A stretch of DNA of 64,000 nucleotides from Paenibacillus silagei (GTDB lineage: Bacteria > Bacillota > Bacilli > Paenibacillales > Paenibacillaceae): assembly GCF_017874735.1 (NCBI RefSeq), contig NZ_JAGGLV010000002.1:310001-374000 (forward strand). Reading direction: 5' to 3'. The position numbers and the translations under genes are program-made. A model generated the notes under the pieces. The model did no database searches, was not told where the DNA came from, and saw only the letters and a list, made by a program, of their open reading frames with translations. Below, one piece after another: positions 34,163 through 43,086 of this stretch (positions are counted from its first letter, which is position 1; each line of letters starts with the position of its first letter).

Positions 34163-35251
34163 TTACCTGAGCAGATGCTTCGGCACAGCCGCCTCACATC
34201 CCCAGGGTGTCATCATGACCACTGTTCCTGCGGGTTCCTCACCAAGCTTAAGCATGCCCAGATGCAGCATCATCCGCAAGATTCGCTGTTCGAGAATGGA
34301 AGCGGCATCATCGTAATAAAAGGGCTTGATCAGCCAGCCGATTCCTTCTGACAGCGAGGCTGTGGTCACCCATCTGCCGGCACTTAGACTAATCCAGTAG
34401 ACCAGCGAAGGCAAATTGGGAATAGCCCCTTTATACAGTCTTAACCAAAAGGAGAATAACTGCATCAGCTTTTCCGATTTCCCCTCCGCCAGAAAATGCC
34501 CGCCTGCCGCTGTAAGCTGCAGCCTGTAGCCCTCCTCGGAGATCCAGCGGCGGTGGCGGGCATAATCGTACAGCAGGGCAAATCTCGGCGGATAATGCTC
34601 ACAAGCCCTGCCGTAGCCGAACCTCCAGCCGCCCTTGCCGAGTAAAGGCTCTGCAATCTGCAGCGCATTCATCACTCCCTGCTGATTGCGCTTATAGAGC
34701 GCGCCTTCCTGGTTCAGCTCAGGCTCATTCTCCTTCACATACCGCAGGAACAGCAGCAGATCCCCGGCCAGCAAATCCCCCTCCCCCCTGTACACCGCCG
34801 GCTCCGGGCCCGGAACAATCCGCTCCTGCAAATGCTGGCCCATCTGCTCACGGAAGCGCTTCTTCAGATCCAGCGGCACCTGGAACAGATACCGGCTCTG
34901 CTGGGAAGCTCCGCTGAACAGCCAGCCGCTGTTCTTAAGCCGGCTGACCAGCTCGCGGTAGTCACCGCTTTTGCCGGGCGGGGTATCGAAGGAAGCCTGC
35001 CTGGCTGCAGCCAGCAGATCCTCCAGGCTGAAGTGGCTGCGTTCATCGAAGAGCAGGCTGTTCAGCAAACGCAGCTCTCCCGGGGAACTCCCCTTAATAT
35101 GGGACTCCATGAACTCCCGGCTGCCCAAGGTGATCAATATACTCTGAATCAAATCATGTTTGGAATTCCGTTTGCATTCACACTGATAGCGTCCCGCAAT
35201 GGCGGTCAGCTGACCAATGTCTGCATAAGTGAGCATATCCGCCAGATTCAT
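34163..35251 (-). CDS. Uncharacterised 362-residue protein, possibly helicase-associated
   Basis: I do not recognise a family with confidence. The product is helical, with winged-helix-like segments (e.g. LTAIAGRYQCECKRNSKHDL, LRLLNSLLFDERSHFSLEDL, ILEQRILRMMLHLGMLKLGE) and no membrane segment. The early part, with repeated short winged-helix-like blocks, resembles the N-terminal region of XPB-like helicase-associated proteins, but there is no Walker motif and so no helicase activity. ATG 35251. It is followed after 11 bp by the carbonic-anhydrase-like gene. Replaces aroE/ypiA relative to B. subtilis. Confidence 0.55.
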   Translation of the reverse strand: MNLADMLTYADIGQLTAIAGRYQCECKRNSKHDLIQSILITLGSREFMESHIKGSSPGELRLLNSLLFDERSHFSLEDLLAAARQASFDTPPGKSGDYRELVSRLKNSGWLFSGASQQSRYLFQVPLDLKKRFREQMGQHLQERIVPGPEPAVYRGEGDLLAGDLLLFLRYVKENEPELNQEGALYKRNQQGVMNALQIAEPLLGKGGWRFGYGRACEHYPPRFALLYDYARHRRWISEEGYRLQLTAAGGHFLAEGKSEKLMQLFSFWLRLYKGAIPNLPSLVYWISLSAGRWVTTASLSEGIGWLIKPFYYDDAASILEQRILRMMLHLGMLKLGEEPAGTVVMMTPWGCEAAVPKHLLR

Positions 35252-35316
35252 CTCTCATCGCCTCACTGTTTTACTACCATTATGGGAAATACAGCCCTTT
35301 TTATTCCTTTTGCCGC

Positions 35317-35344
35317 AAAAAAAATAACCCGAAGGGTCGGGTTA
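35317..35344 (-). terminator. Terminator of the histidine phosphatase gene
   Basis: TAACCCGA (35325-35332) and TCGGGTTA (35337-35344) with an AGGG loop. A run of T follows on the minus strand. The TAA stop (35342-35344) lies in the stem. Confidence 0.85.
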
Positions 35345-35929
35345 ATGCTGTTTTTGTAAAATATGACGGGTACAGTTGTACAATAAAGGATTCCATTCCT
35401 GCTCGTTCTTCTCCAGAATCGTGAGTGAGAGATTGCCGAGCCGTTCCGAATATTTGTCTTTGTAGAGTGCGGTGTAGAGCTGTGCAAGGAATCCTCCATG
35501 GGAGATGACCAGGACATTCTTACCCGGGAACCGGGCCGTCATATCCTCCAGGAACGCAAGCCCCCGGACCTGAAGTGCCTCATCGCTCTCCTGTCCCAGA
35601 GACAGCAGCTTCCAATCCTTGCCCCACTTGGCTTCACGGGCTTCGGCTGTCATGCCCTCCACCTGGCCGTAGGCACGCTCACGGATACGGTCATCCGGCT
35701 CAAGTAAAGGAATGCCCAGCTTGGCCGCTACGATCTTGCCGGTCTCTGCTGCACGGGACAGACTGCTGGTAATACAATAGTCCCAGTGATAAGGCTCCTG
35801 CAGCAGCCGGTCACCCAGCATCTCAGCCTGCCGCCTGCCTTCATCATTCAGCGGAATATCACTTTGTCCCTGAATTTTACCTACTGCATTCCAATCCGTC
35901 AGCCCATGGCGTATTAAGCCGATCAGCAT
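35342..35929 (-). CDS. Histidine phosphatase family protein (phosphoglycerate-mutase-like)
   Basis: The 195-residue enzyme has the RHG motif GLIRHGLTDWN (4-14), SSLSRAAETGKIVA with the second Arg, the acid-base Glu region RERAYGQVEGM, and the second catalytic His in VISHGGF. The family includes broad phosphatases (PhoE), alpha-ribazole phosphatase and dPGM; no cofactor-specific feature decides among them. ATG 35929. It stands alone, 150 bp after the anti-sigma gene. Confidence 0.85.
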   Translation of the reverse strand: MLIGLIRHGLTDWNAVGKIQGQSDIPLNDEGRRQAEMLGDRLLQEPYHWDYCITSSLSRAAETGKIVAAKLGIPLLEPDDRIRERAYGQVEGMTAEAREAKWGKDWKLLSLGQESDEALQVRGLAFLEDMTARFPGKNVLVISHGGFLAQLYTALYKDKYSERLGNLSLTILEKNEQEWNPLLYNCTRHILQKQH

Positions 35930-36041
35930 CGCCTATCACCGTTCCCTTCCCTATTTATGTTTGCTTAATAATGTAACACGAATGAAAACAAATGTCTTCT
36001 TTTTTAGAACAAGTAGGAAACACATACATTCTTGTATTCAA

Positions 36042-36078
36042 ATCAAAAACCCTCTTCTCCATGCTCGGGAAGGGGGTT
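36042..36078 (-). terminator. Terminator after the anti-sigma gene
   Basis: On the minus strand AACCCCCTTCCC and GAAGAGGGTT form an imperfect stem (36047-36078). It is followed by TTTTTGA. Confidence 0.7.
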
Positions 36079-36079
36079 C

Positions 36080-36670
36080 TCATTGTCTGCGGTACCGGTT
36101 CAGACGGACCAGCAGGAATATGGATAATCCGACGCCCAGCGTCGACAATACCATCCAGTACTGCGGATGTGCAGGGCCCATATTGGCCACCAGCGGCTCA
36201 ATAATCCCGCCCTCAGACTCCACCGGATATGAAGATGACCAGTCCAGGGTTAAGCCTGCCACACCTGTCTCGACGATCCCGCTCTGTGCCGCTGTCGTAT
36301 TCGAGGGGGTCTTAAACACGGTGAAATATAAGAAGCTTGAGATAAACACGGCTAAAAAACAGGCAATCCAGAGGCTTAAGCGATGCCGGAATACTGCAGA
36401 ACTCCCCGCAGACTTCCCGTCACCGGGCATAAGCCAGGGGCTCTCCAGATAGATCCGCTCCATAACCTTACTGTTAATCGCTTCTGCCCGCTCATCGCTG
36501 ACATCGAATCTTGTATCCTGCATAAGCTCACTGGTCTCCTGCCACAGCGCCCATTCGGCACTGCAGTAGGAGCAGGTTGCGATATGTCTCTCAAGTCTAA
36601 TCCGCCTGGGATCTGTGGGGGGAGCGTCCCACAAGTGTGGAATGGAATCCTGCGCTTCCCTGCAATTCAT
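36080..36670 (-). CDS. Zinc-finger anti-sigma factor
   Basis: The 196-residue product begins MNCREAQDSIPHLWD and has the anti-sigma zinc motif HIATCSYC (H-x3-C-x2-C, about 29-36). Two membrane helices are at about 97-115 (LSLWIACFLAVFISSFLYF) and 172-188 (VLSTLGVGLSIFLLV), with an extracytoplasmic loop between them. It is encoded 5 bp after the ECF sigma gene and most likely holds that sigma factor at the membrane. The loop could sense an envelope signal. Confidence 0.82.
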   Translation of the reverse strand: MNCREAQDSIPHLWDAPPTDPRRIRLERHIATCSYCSAEWALWQETSELMQDTRFDVSDERAEAINSKVMERIYLESPWLMPGDGKSAGSSAVFRHRLSLWIACFLAVFISSFLYFTVFKTPSNTTAAQSGIVETGVAGLTLDWSSSYPVESEGGIIEPLVANMGPAHPQYWMVLSTLGVGLSIFLLVRLNRYRRQ

Positions 36671-36675
36671 AGGCC

Positions 36676-37263
36676 TTACACCCTCTCAGCCTGCTCTTCA
36701 AATTCAGGCTCATAGAAATAGGATTCGAGCTGGAGCTTCACACTGCTCCTTGCCCGGAACAGCAGTGACTTCACTGAGCTGACGCTCTGATCCAGAATCA
36801 CGGCAATTTCCTGATAATCCATCTGATCATATTCACGCAGAATCAGCGCGGAGCGCTGCTTCTCCGGGAGATTGTTAATCGCTTCGCGAACGAGCTCCAT
36901 CCGTTCCTTGCGCAGTGCTGCCTGTTCCGGGGCAACATCAAGCGGTGCCACAGGTGTATAGCCGCTCTCTTCAAGCGACACATTCCCGGCACGGTTCTTG
37001 CGAAGCTCACTGAGCACTGTATTGCGGGCAATGGTGTACAGCCATGTGGAGAAAGAAGCATCCACTTCCCGGAAGGAATGAAGACTCCGGAAGGCTTTGT
37101 AGAAGGTCTCTGAACAGAGGTCTTCGGCAATCAGCTCCATATGGGAGTTCTTCAGCATGTGGTACACAAAAGCCAATATTTTGCGTTGATATCGTCGCAT
37201 GAGTTCCGAATATAATTCTGTATCGCCTTGCTTGATTAGCTGGATCAACTGGGAATCCGTCAT
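36676..37263 (-). CDS. ECF-type RNA polymerase sigma factor
   Basis: The 195-residue sigma-70-family protein has region 2 (YQRKILAFVYHMLKN..DLCSETFYKAFRSL..FSTWLYTIARNTVLSELRK) and region 4 (LPEKQRSALILREYDQMDYQEIAVILDQSVSSVKSLLFRAR). No region 3 or 1.1 is present, so it is an ECF (group 4) sigma. It is paired with a membrane anti-sigma. A likely self-recognised promoter (GCAACTT-15-GTATAA) lies upstream. Which regulon it controls cannot be read from the window. Confidence 0.88.
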   Translation of the reverse strand: MTDSQLIQLIKQGDTELYSELMRRYQRKILAFVYHMLKNSHMELIAEDLCSETFYKAFRSLHSFREVDASFSTWLYTIARNTVLSELRKNRAGNVSLEESGYTPVAPLDVAPEQAALRKERMELVREAINNLPEKQRSALILREYDQMDYQEIAVILDQSVSSVKSLLFRARSSVKLQLESYFYEPEFEEQAERV

Positions 37264-37318
37264 GGTGAGTCGGCCCTCCTCGCCCTTGCACGTGTAATCC
37301 CGTCCGGTCCGTATCTAC

Positions 37319-37346
37319 TTATACCGGGCAGGTAACAAAAAGTTGC
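37319..37346 (-). promoter_or_regulatory. Candidate autoregulated ECF promoter
   Basis: On the minus strand GCAACTTTTT (-35, core 37346-37340), a 15-bp spacer, then GTATAA (37324-37319), about 55 bp before the sigma gene. The AAC-rich -35 differs from sigma-A and resembles ECF promoters. Confidence 0.5.
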
Positions 37347-37644
37347 GGCATACCTTCATTTTTTGCAGCACAAAAATCCAATCTTCCTATGTATATTCAA
37401 CTTACCGTTATTTAAGGCTTCCAACCTTCAATTCCTTTTGTAAGACAGAAGAATGGCAGCATTCTCCTTACAGGACAACACAGCCCGTCTCCACTTGTTC
37501 AGCAAGCGGTTACCTATACTTGGAAGGAATCTATAAACATACTTAACCCAGTATAGCATAGTTTCTAACGGGAGGAAATTAATAGACTTTGAGAGACGGG
37601 CAGACAGTCCGATGAAAGCGGTCTTTTTTTCTTTAAATAAAGTG

Positions 37645-37673
37645 TTGACAAAATGTAAACGGATACATATAAT
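37645..37673 (+). promoter_or_regulatory. Perfect consensus sigma-A promoter with no gene downstream
   Basis: TTGACA (37645-37650), exactly 17 bp, then TATAAT (37668-37673). Both hexamers match consensus. The predicted start is near 37680. The next rightward gene is more than 25 kb away or absent. Confidence 0.85.
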
Positions 37674-37679
37674 AAAAGT

Positions 37680-37772
37680 ACAGTATGGTTTCTCTCCACT
37701 CCTATCCAAACACTACACGGTTCCAAGAAATTGTGAACTGTAACCGCTTATTATGTAAGCGGTCTTTTTTTT
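37680..37772 (+). ncRNA. Candidate small RNA of about 93 nt
   Basis: Starts about 7 bp after the perfect promoter and ends at an intrinsic terminator (ACCGCTTA-TTATG-TAAGCGGT plus eight T). No credible open frame with a ribosome binding site lies within. The 5' half is pyrimidine-rich and probably unstructured (CTCTCCACTCCTATCC), which suits base pairing to purine-rich ribosome binding sites. The sequence is unlike 6S, tmRNA, SRP or RNase P RNA in length and content. Confidence 0.6.
37743..37772 (+). terminator. Terminator of the small RNA
   Basis: ACCGCTTA (37743-37750), TTATG loop, TAAGCGGT (37756-37763), then CTTTTTTTT. It is a strong, canonical intrinsic terminator. Confidence 0.9.
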
Positions 37773-37799
37773 GTCCATTTTTACGAACATTTGGGTGTT

Positions 37800-38040
37800 T
37801 ACTGGCCACTTGTTTACTGACGCAGCCGGAGCGCCACCTGATAGCAGCAATTGGATTTCCTACAGTTATTTAGGATGTGTTATTCTTTTCCGGCACAATA
37901 GTTGGACAAACAACACTTATTTCCTCGCCTCTCCCACAGCATGGCGGAAACTAGCAATATTAGTTGCTGTTTTTCCACTTGCTTCCTGATATCCGGCAAC
38001 TATTGCTGAATTAAGTTACGTTTCTCCACTTACTTCCTGG
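37800..38040. repeat. Phased degenerate intergenic repeat, about five copies
   Basis: Units with a core like CACTTATTTCCT begin at 37807, 37863, 37914, 37976 and 38027 (CACTTGTTTACT, CAGTTATTTAGG, CACTTATTTCCT, CACTTGCTTCCT, CACTTACTTCCT). Spacings are 56, 51, 62 and 51 bp. Partly conserved TTAGTTG-like sequence lies upstream of several cores. The remainder of this 851-bp gap holds only the sigma promoter and the small RNA locus; a 93-codon minus frame at 37428-37709 has no ribosome binding site or family resemblance. Confidence 0.55.
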
Positions 38041-38051
38041 AGGAAGCTGTT

Positions 38052-38096
38052 AATTTCAAAAAATAAGAGCCGGGGCATCCGTCCCCGGCTCTTATT
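38052..38096 (-). terminator. Terminator of the aro/trp/his/tyr supraoperon
   Basis: AATAAGAGCCGGGG (38062-38075) pairs perfectly with 38083-38096. It is followed by a T-rich tract on the minus strand. It lies just after tyrA. Confidence 0.9.
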
Positions 38097-38114
38097 TTGC
38101 TTTCTACATATATT

Positions 38115-39209
38115 TTACATATATACGGTATAATCATTCTCCTGCAGCAGAATTCTGGCCCGCTCCATATCGTTCTCCTGGCGGAAGGACAAGCGCATGA
38201 TCCCGGGAACATCCTCGCGGCTCTCAATAATCTGCACGTTGCTAAGGTTGATGCCCTGGTCGCCCAGCTCCGTAGCAATCCGGCCGATAATGCCGGGGTG
38301 ATCGGGAACATCAATATGCAGATCGAACAGCGGAGTGATCATTCCCTTGCGCCGCTCAGGAAGCTGGCTGCGGAATTGATTCGCCTCCTGGAAGGCCGAC
38401 TCGATCCCTGCGCCATCCCCGCTCTCCAGCAGATGGATGAACGAGGACACCTCATCGTTCCAATCCTTCAGCAGCCGCAGCATCACAGAGCGGTTATTCA
38501 GCAGAATATCGCGCCAGATGATCGGATCGCTCGAAGCAATGCGGGTAATATCACGGAAGCCCCCCGCAGCCAGCGTGCTGTACAACGAGTCCGAATGATC
38601 GTATGCATGAATCTGATTCACCAGGGCTACCGCAATAATATGCGGCAGATGGCTGATCGCTCCAACAATCTCATCGTGGCGCTCCGGATCAAGCCGGACT
38701 ATCTGCGCTCTCGTATGCAGCAGGAGCGACTCCAGAGCCTGGTAGGCAGCTTCCGGCACGCCAGGCGGAGGTGTAAGCACGTAATACGCATTCTCAAACA
38801 GTAAGGAGGAGGCTGCCTCTACGCCTGAACGCTCCGATCCGGCCATGGGATGGCCTCCGATGAAATGTACACCGGGAATATCCAGTGTAATGGCACACTC
38901 CGCGATGCTGGCCTTGGTGCTGCCGACATCCGTAATAATACAGCCCGGCTTCAGCGGCAGCCTGCTTAACCGCTGAAGATAGTCCTCAAGCATGCCTACC
39001 GGCACACACAAAAAAATATAATCCGCATCCAGTGCAGCTTCCTCAAGTGATAATGTAGCCTGATCAACCACACCTCTGCTCACATATTTAGCAGCAGATT
39101 CAGGGCGGTGGGCATGGCCTACAACGGTCAGACCCTCCTTGCCTTTGAAGCAAAGGGCCAGTGAGCCGCCGATCAGGCCGACACCGAAAATTGCTATTTT
39201 TGTCGTCAT
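38115..39209 (-). CDS. tyrA: Prephenate dehydrogenase with ACT domain
   Basis: NAD-dependent oxidative decarboxylation of prephenate to 4-hydroxyphenylpyruvate for tyrosine. ATG 39209 gives MTTKIAIFGVGLIGGSLAL, with the Rossmann motif. The 364-residue product has GGHPMAGSERSGVEAA, the helical dimer domain, and a C-terminal ACT domain (about 293-364, DLHIDVPDHPGIIGRIATELGDQGINL) for feedback control. It is the last gene of the supraoperon, 58 bp after hisC. The aroE that follows tyrA in B. subtilis is not in the window. Confidence 0.94.
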   Translation of the reverse strand: MTTKIAIFGVGLIGGSLALCFKGKEGLTVVGHAHRPESAAKYVSRGVVDQATLSLEEAALDADYIFLCVPVGMLEDYLQRLSRLPLKPGCIITDVGSTKASIAECAITLDIPGVHFIGGHPMAGSERSGVEAASSLLFENAYYVLTPPPGVPEAAYQALESLLLHTRAQIVRLDPERHDEIVGAISHLPHIIAVALVNQIHAYDHSDSLYSTLAAGGFRDITRIASSDPIIWRDILLNNRSVMLRLLKDWNDEVSSFIHLLESGDGAGIESAFQEANQFRSQLPERRKGMITPLFDLHIDVPDHPGIIGRIATELGDQGINLSNVQIIESREDVPGIMRLSFRQENDMERARILLQENDYTVYM

Positions 39210-39267
39210 GTTCTTAGTACTACCTGCCTTCTGTGGTATCGTCAATCCAGCTGCTGAGCCCTCACGG

Positions 39268-40365
39268 TTATGCGCGAACTTCCTGCTCCTTCAGCGCCTG
39301 CTCCAGGGCAGCTACGAAGGCTGTGTTCTGCTCGGCGGAGCCGATGGTCACCCGCAGGTAGGTCGGATACCGGTGGAAGCCTGTTCTGACGATGATTCCC
39401 TGACGCAGCAGCGTATCGAAGACTTCAGCAGCCGGCTTGCGTACATCCACCATAATGAAGTTCCCGTGAGCCGGGAACGACGTAAGCCCGAGACGCGCGA
39501 ATTCCGCCTCAAGCTGCACAATCCCTGCACTGTTAAGCGCACGGCACTGCTGCACATATTCCTGATCGGAGAGCGCCGCCACCGCTGCCACCTGAGCCAG
39601 GCGGGTCGTATTGAACGGCTCGCGCACCTGATTAATCAGGGAGATTACCTGGCTGCTGGCCACACCATAGCCGATACGGAGCGCCGCAAGACCATATATC
39701 TTGGAGAAGGTACGAAGGACTACCAGATTAGGGTATTTGTCGATCAGCTTAATGCCGTCGGTGTAGCTGAGATCCGTTACATATTCGTAATAGGCTTCAT
39801 CCAGGACTACCATCACGCTGGCAGGTACTGCATCCAGGAACGAAATCAGGGCGTCCTCGGGCACAATGGTACCGGTTGGATTGTTGGGATTGCAGATCCA
39901 GATGATCTTGGTCCGGTCTGTAATCTTCGCCAGCATTGCATCCAGATCATGCGTTCCGTCTTTAAGCGGGACTTCTATAGTTATAGCCCCTTCGATATCC
40001 GCATTGCTCTTATATACGGAGAAGGTCTGATCGGCCATAATCGTCTCGTCACCGGGCAGGAAGAAGGCACGGGCAATCAGAGCAATAATCTCATCAGATC
40101 CGCATCCGAAAATAATACGCTCACCCGTAACGCCCAGATGCTTAGCCAGTGTCGCTGTCAGCTCAGCGGCAGAGCCGTCCGGGTATAAAAAGAGATTATC
40201 CAGCTCCGCTACAATAGCGGCCTTCGCACTTGGTGCAGCCCCGTAAGGGTTCTCGTTGGATGCCAGCTTAATGACTTCGCTTAAGCCCAGCTCCTTCTTG
40301 ACTTCTTCAATCGGCTTCCCCGGCTTGTAGACAGGAAGGTCAACGATATTCGGTTTTGGATTCAT
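39268..40365 (-). CDS. hisC: Histidinol-phosphate / aromatic aminotransferase
   Basis: A PLP enzyme, 365 residues, fold type I. Motifs include KLASNENPYG, FGCGSDEIIALI, NPNNPTGT, DEAYYEY and the PLP lysine in RTFSKIYGLAALRIGYG. In B. subtilis the HisC of this locus acts in both histidine synthesis and tyrosine/phenylalanine transamination, which explains its place between trpA and tyrA. ATG 40365; 23 bp after trpA. Confidence 0.93.
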   Translation of the reverse strand: MNPKPNIVDLPVYKPGKPIEEVKKELGLSEVIKLASNENPYGAAPSAKAAIVAELDNLFLYPDGSAAELTATLAKHLGVTGERIIFGCGSDEIIALIARAFFLPGDETIMADQTFSVYKSNADIEGAITIEVPLKDGTHDLDAMLAKITDRTKIIWICNPNNPTGTIVPEDALISFLDAVPASVMVVLDEAYYEYVTDLSYTDGIKLIDKYPNLVVLRTFSKIYGLAALRIGYGVASSQVISLINQVREPFNTTRLAQVAAVAALSDQEYVQQCRALNSAGIVQLEAEFARLGLTSFPAHGNFIMVDVRKPAAEVFDTLLRQGIIVRTGFHRYPTYLRVTIGSAEQNTAFVAALEQALKEQEVRA

Positions 40366-40388
40366 GGGTGATCCTCGCTCTCCAAATA

Positions 40389-41213
40389 TTAATTAGGTCT
40401 TAATTGTGCCACAAATTCACGAATTTGCAACAGTCCGGCGCTTCTCGTCTGCGGCTGGGACAGCAGAGGAATAACCTCCTCCACCTTGCGGACAATGGCG
40501 CTTCCGACTACTACACCATCACAGATCTTCGCAAAACGGGATACCTGTTCTCCAGTGGAGATCCCGAATCCTACAGCAACAGGCAGGTCCGTAGACCGGC
40601 GGACGGACGCAATGAACTCATCTACTCCGCTGTGGAAGCTTGAGCGCTCCCCGGTTACACCGAGCGAGGATACGCAATAGACGAAGCCGCTCGCGCCGGA
40701 TACGATCCGGGCAATCCGTTCGCTGGAGGTCGGAGCCACGAGCGGAATAAGATTCACTCCGGCGGCACGGCTGCGTGCACGCAGGTCCTCCGATTCCTCC
40801 ACCGGCACGTCAGGGATGATCAACCCGCTAATCTCATGGGCATTCAGCTCCGCAAAAAACGTATCCAGCCCCATCTGCATCACCGGATTGTAATACGTGA
40901 ACAGGATGAACGGCAGTTCACTGCCTGCCTGCCGGGCCTTCAGCGCCGTCTCCATGCAGGTGCGCAGATGAACCTTGCTGCGCAGCGCTCTTGCAGACGC
41001 CCGCTGGATGACCGGACCGTCGGCCAGCGGATCGGAGTATGGAACGCCCAGCTCCAGAATATCCGCTCCAGCTGCCTCCAGCTCGGCAATAATATCCAGC
41101 GTCGTCTCAAGATCAGGATCGCCTACGGTTAAGAACGGAATAAGGGCAGTACGGCCTTCCGCCTTCAGCCGGTTAAACGTCAGGTCCATCCGGTTCGTCG
41201 TTTCGGTTGTCAT
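40389..41213 (-). CDS. trpA: Tryptophan synthase alpha subunit
   Basis: Cleaves indole-3-glycerol phosphate to indole, channelled to TrpB. The 274-residue TIM barrel has the acid-base Glu region [18 protein letters not shown] and Asp in [21 protein letters not shown] and VGFGIS form the phosphate site. The ATG overlaps the trpB TGA (ATGA). Confidence 0.96.
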   Translation of the reverse strand: MTTETTNRMDLTFNRLKAEGRTALIPFLTVGDPDLETTLDIIAELEAAGADILELGVPYSDPLADGPVIQRASARALRSKVHLRTCMETALKARQAGSELPFILFTYYNPVMQMGLDTFFAELNAHEISGLIIPDVPVEESEDLRARSRAAGVNLIPLVAPTSSERIARIVSGASGFVYCVSSLGVTGERSSFHSGVDEFIASVRRSTDLPVAVGFGISTGEQVSRFAKICDGVVVGSAIVRKVEEVIPLLSQPQTRSAGLLQIREFVAQLRPN

Positions 41214-42409
41214 TGCTGCTCCGCCCCTTCCGTATAAGCCATAATGGATTCCACATCTTTGTCGCCGCGTCCTGACAGGCAGATCACCACAATATCATCC
41301 TTGGTCAGCGTCTTGCCAAGCTTCACCACATGGGCAATGGCATGAGCTGATTCCAGAGCGGGAATAATCCCTTCCGTCACGCAGAGCAGCTTCAGCGCAT
41401 CCAGCGCTTCCGCATCGGTCACCGGCACATACTGGGCACGGTGAATGTCCTTGAGATAGGAATGCTCAGGCCCCACGCCCGGATAATCGAGTCCGGCCGA
41501 TATGGAATGGGCCTCGATGACCTGTCCATGCTCATCCTGCAGCAGATAGCTCAGCGAGCCCTGGAACACGCCATGGCTTCCCTTGCTCATGGTTGCTGCA
41601 TGGAACGGAGTATCTACGCCTTTACCGGCGGCTTCAACACCAATCATCGCCACCTGCTCATCCTCCATGAACGGGTAGAACATGCCGATAGCATTGCTGC
41701 CTCCGCCTACTGCGGCAACCAGCAAATCCGGCAGACGCCCTTCCGCCTCCAGAATCTGGCGGCGGGTCTCATCCCCGATAATCCGCTGGAAGTTACGGAC
41801 CATCATCGGATACGGATGGGGACCAACCGCAGAGCCAAGCACATAGAACGTATCTTCCACATTGCTCACCCAGTAGCGGAGTGCCTCATTCCCGGCATCC
41901 TTCAGCGTTCTGGAGCCGGAGGTCACCGGAATAACCTCTGCCCCGAGCAGCTTCATGCGGAAGACATTCAGCGCCTGGCGGCGGGTATCCTCTTCACCCA
42001 TGAACACCTTGCATTCCATACCGAGCAAGGCGGCCACCGTAGCTGTCGCTACTCCGTGCTGGCCTGCGCCGGTTTCGGCAATCACCTTGGTTTTACCCAT
42101 CATTTTGGCCAGAATACCTTGTCCGATAGCGTTGTTAATCTTGTGGGCGCCTGTATGATTGAGGTCCTCCCGCTTCAGATAGATCTTGGCCTCGCCAAGC
42201 TCCTTGCTTAGCCGCTCTGCATAATACAGCGGGGTCTCGCGGCCCGAATACTGCTTGAGCAGATAATCTATTTCCTCCTGAAAGGCCGGGTCTTCCGAGA
42301 ATTTATTGTAAGCCTCTTCCAGCTCGATCAGTGCAGTCATCAAGGTCTCAGGAACGAAGCGACCTCCAAAAGAACCAAAACGTCCATTTTTGTCCGGTAC
42401 TTGTATCAT
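41210..42409 (-). CDS. trpB: Tryptophan synthase beta subunit
   Basis: A PLP enzyme that joins indole and serine. The 399 residues contain the PLP lysine in [34 protein letters not shown] and the phosphate-binding [13 protein letters not shown] 42409 overlaps the trpF stop. It forms the usual alpha2-beta2 complex with TrpA. Confidence 0.97.
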   Translation of the reverse strand: MIQVPDKNGRFGSFGGRFVPETLMTALIELEEAYNKFSEDPAFQEEIDYLLKQYSGRETPLYYAERLSKELGEAKIYLKREDLNHTGAHKINNAIGQGILAKMMGKTKVIAETGAGQHGVATATVAALLGMECKVFMGEEDTRRQALNVFRMKLLGAEVIPVTSGSRTLKDAGNEALRYWVSNVEDTFYVLGSAVGPHPYPMMVRNFQRIIGDETRRQILEAEGRLPDLLVAAVGGGSNAIGMFYPFMEDEQVAMIGVEAAGKGVDTPFHAATMSKGSHGVFQGSLSYLLQDEHGQVIEAHSISAGLDYPGVGPEHSYLKDIHRAQYVPVTDAEALDALKLLCVTEGIIPALESAHAIAHVVKLGKTLTKDDIVVICLSGRGDKDVESIMAYTEGAEQQ

Positions 42410-43086
42410 GATTGCTTCACCCTTTCTACGAAAGCTGTCATTTTGGCAATGTCCTTACTGCCGTTACTCTCAACTCCGCTGGAGACATCGACGCCATAAG
42501 GGGCGTATCCGTCCAGCAGCTCGTTCACATTGTCCGGATGCAAGCCTCCGGCTATAAATAAAGGCAGCGCATGCTTCGCCGCCGCTTGCTGGTATAAGGG
42601 AATCTGCTCCCAATCAAATGTACGGCCCGTACCGCCGCGCTCCTGCGGATCATAGGTATCCAGCAGCAGCGCATCAATGGTGCCCGCATAGCTGTCCAGC
42701 AGAGGTTGAACCTCATCCCCTGCATCAGGATTGCGCCCGGCAACCGAAAGGACCTTCCAGACCTTAACCTGGGGAAAAGCCGCCTTGACCTCTGCGCAGA
42801 ACTGCGGACTCTCCTGTCCATGAAGCTGCACAACATCCAGCGGTACAGTTCTCAGCAGCTCTTCCAGCTCGGAAAGGCCGGGGTTAACGAATACGCCCAC
42901 CGGGCGGGGCGCAGGCTCAGACTTCCAGTTGCCCAGCTCTGCAATCAGCTCCGCAGCCGTTTGCGCAGTAACCCTCCGGCGGCTGGGTGCAAACACCAGG
43001 CCCACATAATCGAGCGGCAAACTATTCATAGATTTTAGCACTTCAACGCCCTGAAGTCCACAGATTTTTACGAGAGGTTCAGTCAT
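42406..43086 (-). CDS. trpF: Phosphoribosylanthranilate isomerase
   Basis: ATG 43086 gives [15 protein letters not shown] (226 residues), with AAGGA upstream; the GTG three codons earlier is too close to it. The catalytic Cys of KICGL and Asp in [20 protein letters not shown] are present, with [11 protein letters not shown] and [13 protein letters not shown]-barrel isomerase of the trp pathway; overlaps trpC by 8 bp. Confidence 0.95.
   Translation of the reverse strand: MTEPLVKICGLQGVEVLKSMNSLPLDYVGLVFAPSRRRVTAQTAAELIAELGNWKSEPAPRPVGVFVNPGLSELEELLRTVPLDVVQLHGQESPQFCAEVKAAFPQVKVWKVLSVAGRNPDAGDEVQPLLDSYAGTIDALLLDTYDPQERGGTGRTFDWEQIPLYQQAAAKHALPLFIAGGLHPDNVNELLDGYAPYGVDVSSGVESNGSKDIAKMTAFVERVKQS

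Noticed and set aside
37428..37709. 93-codon minus-strand frame
   Set aside because: It is antisense to the consensus promoter and to the region before the small RNA. It has no binding site and no recognisable motif.
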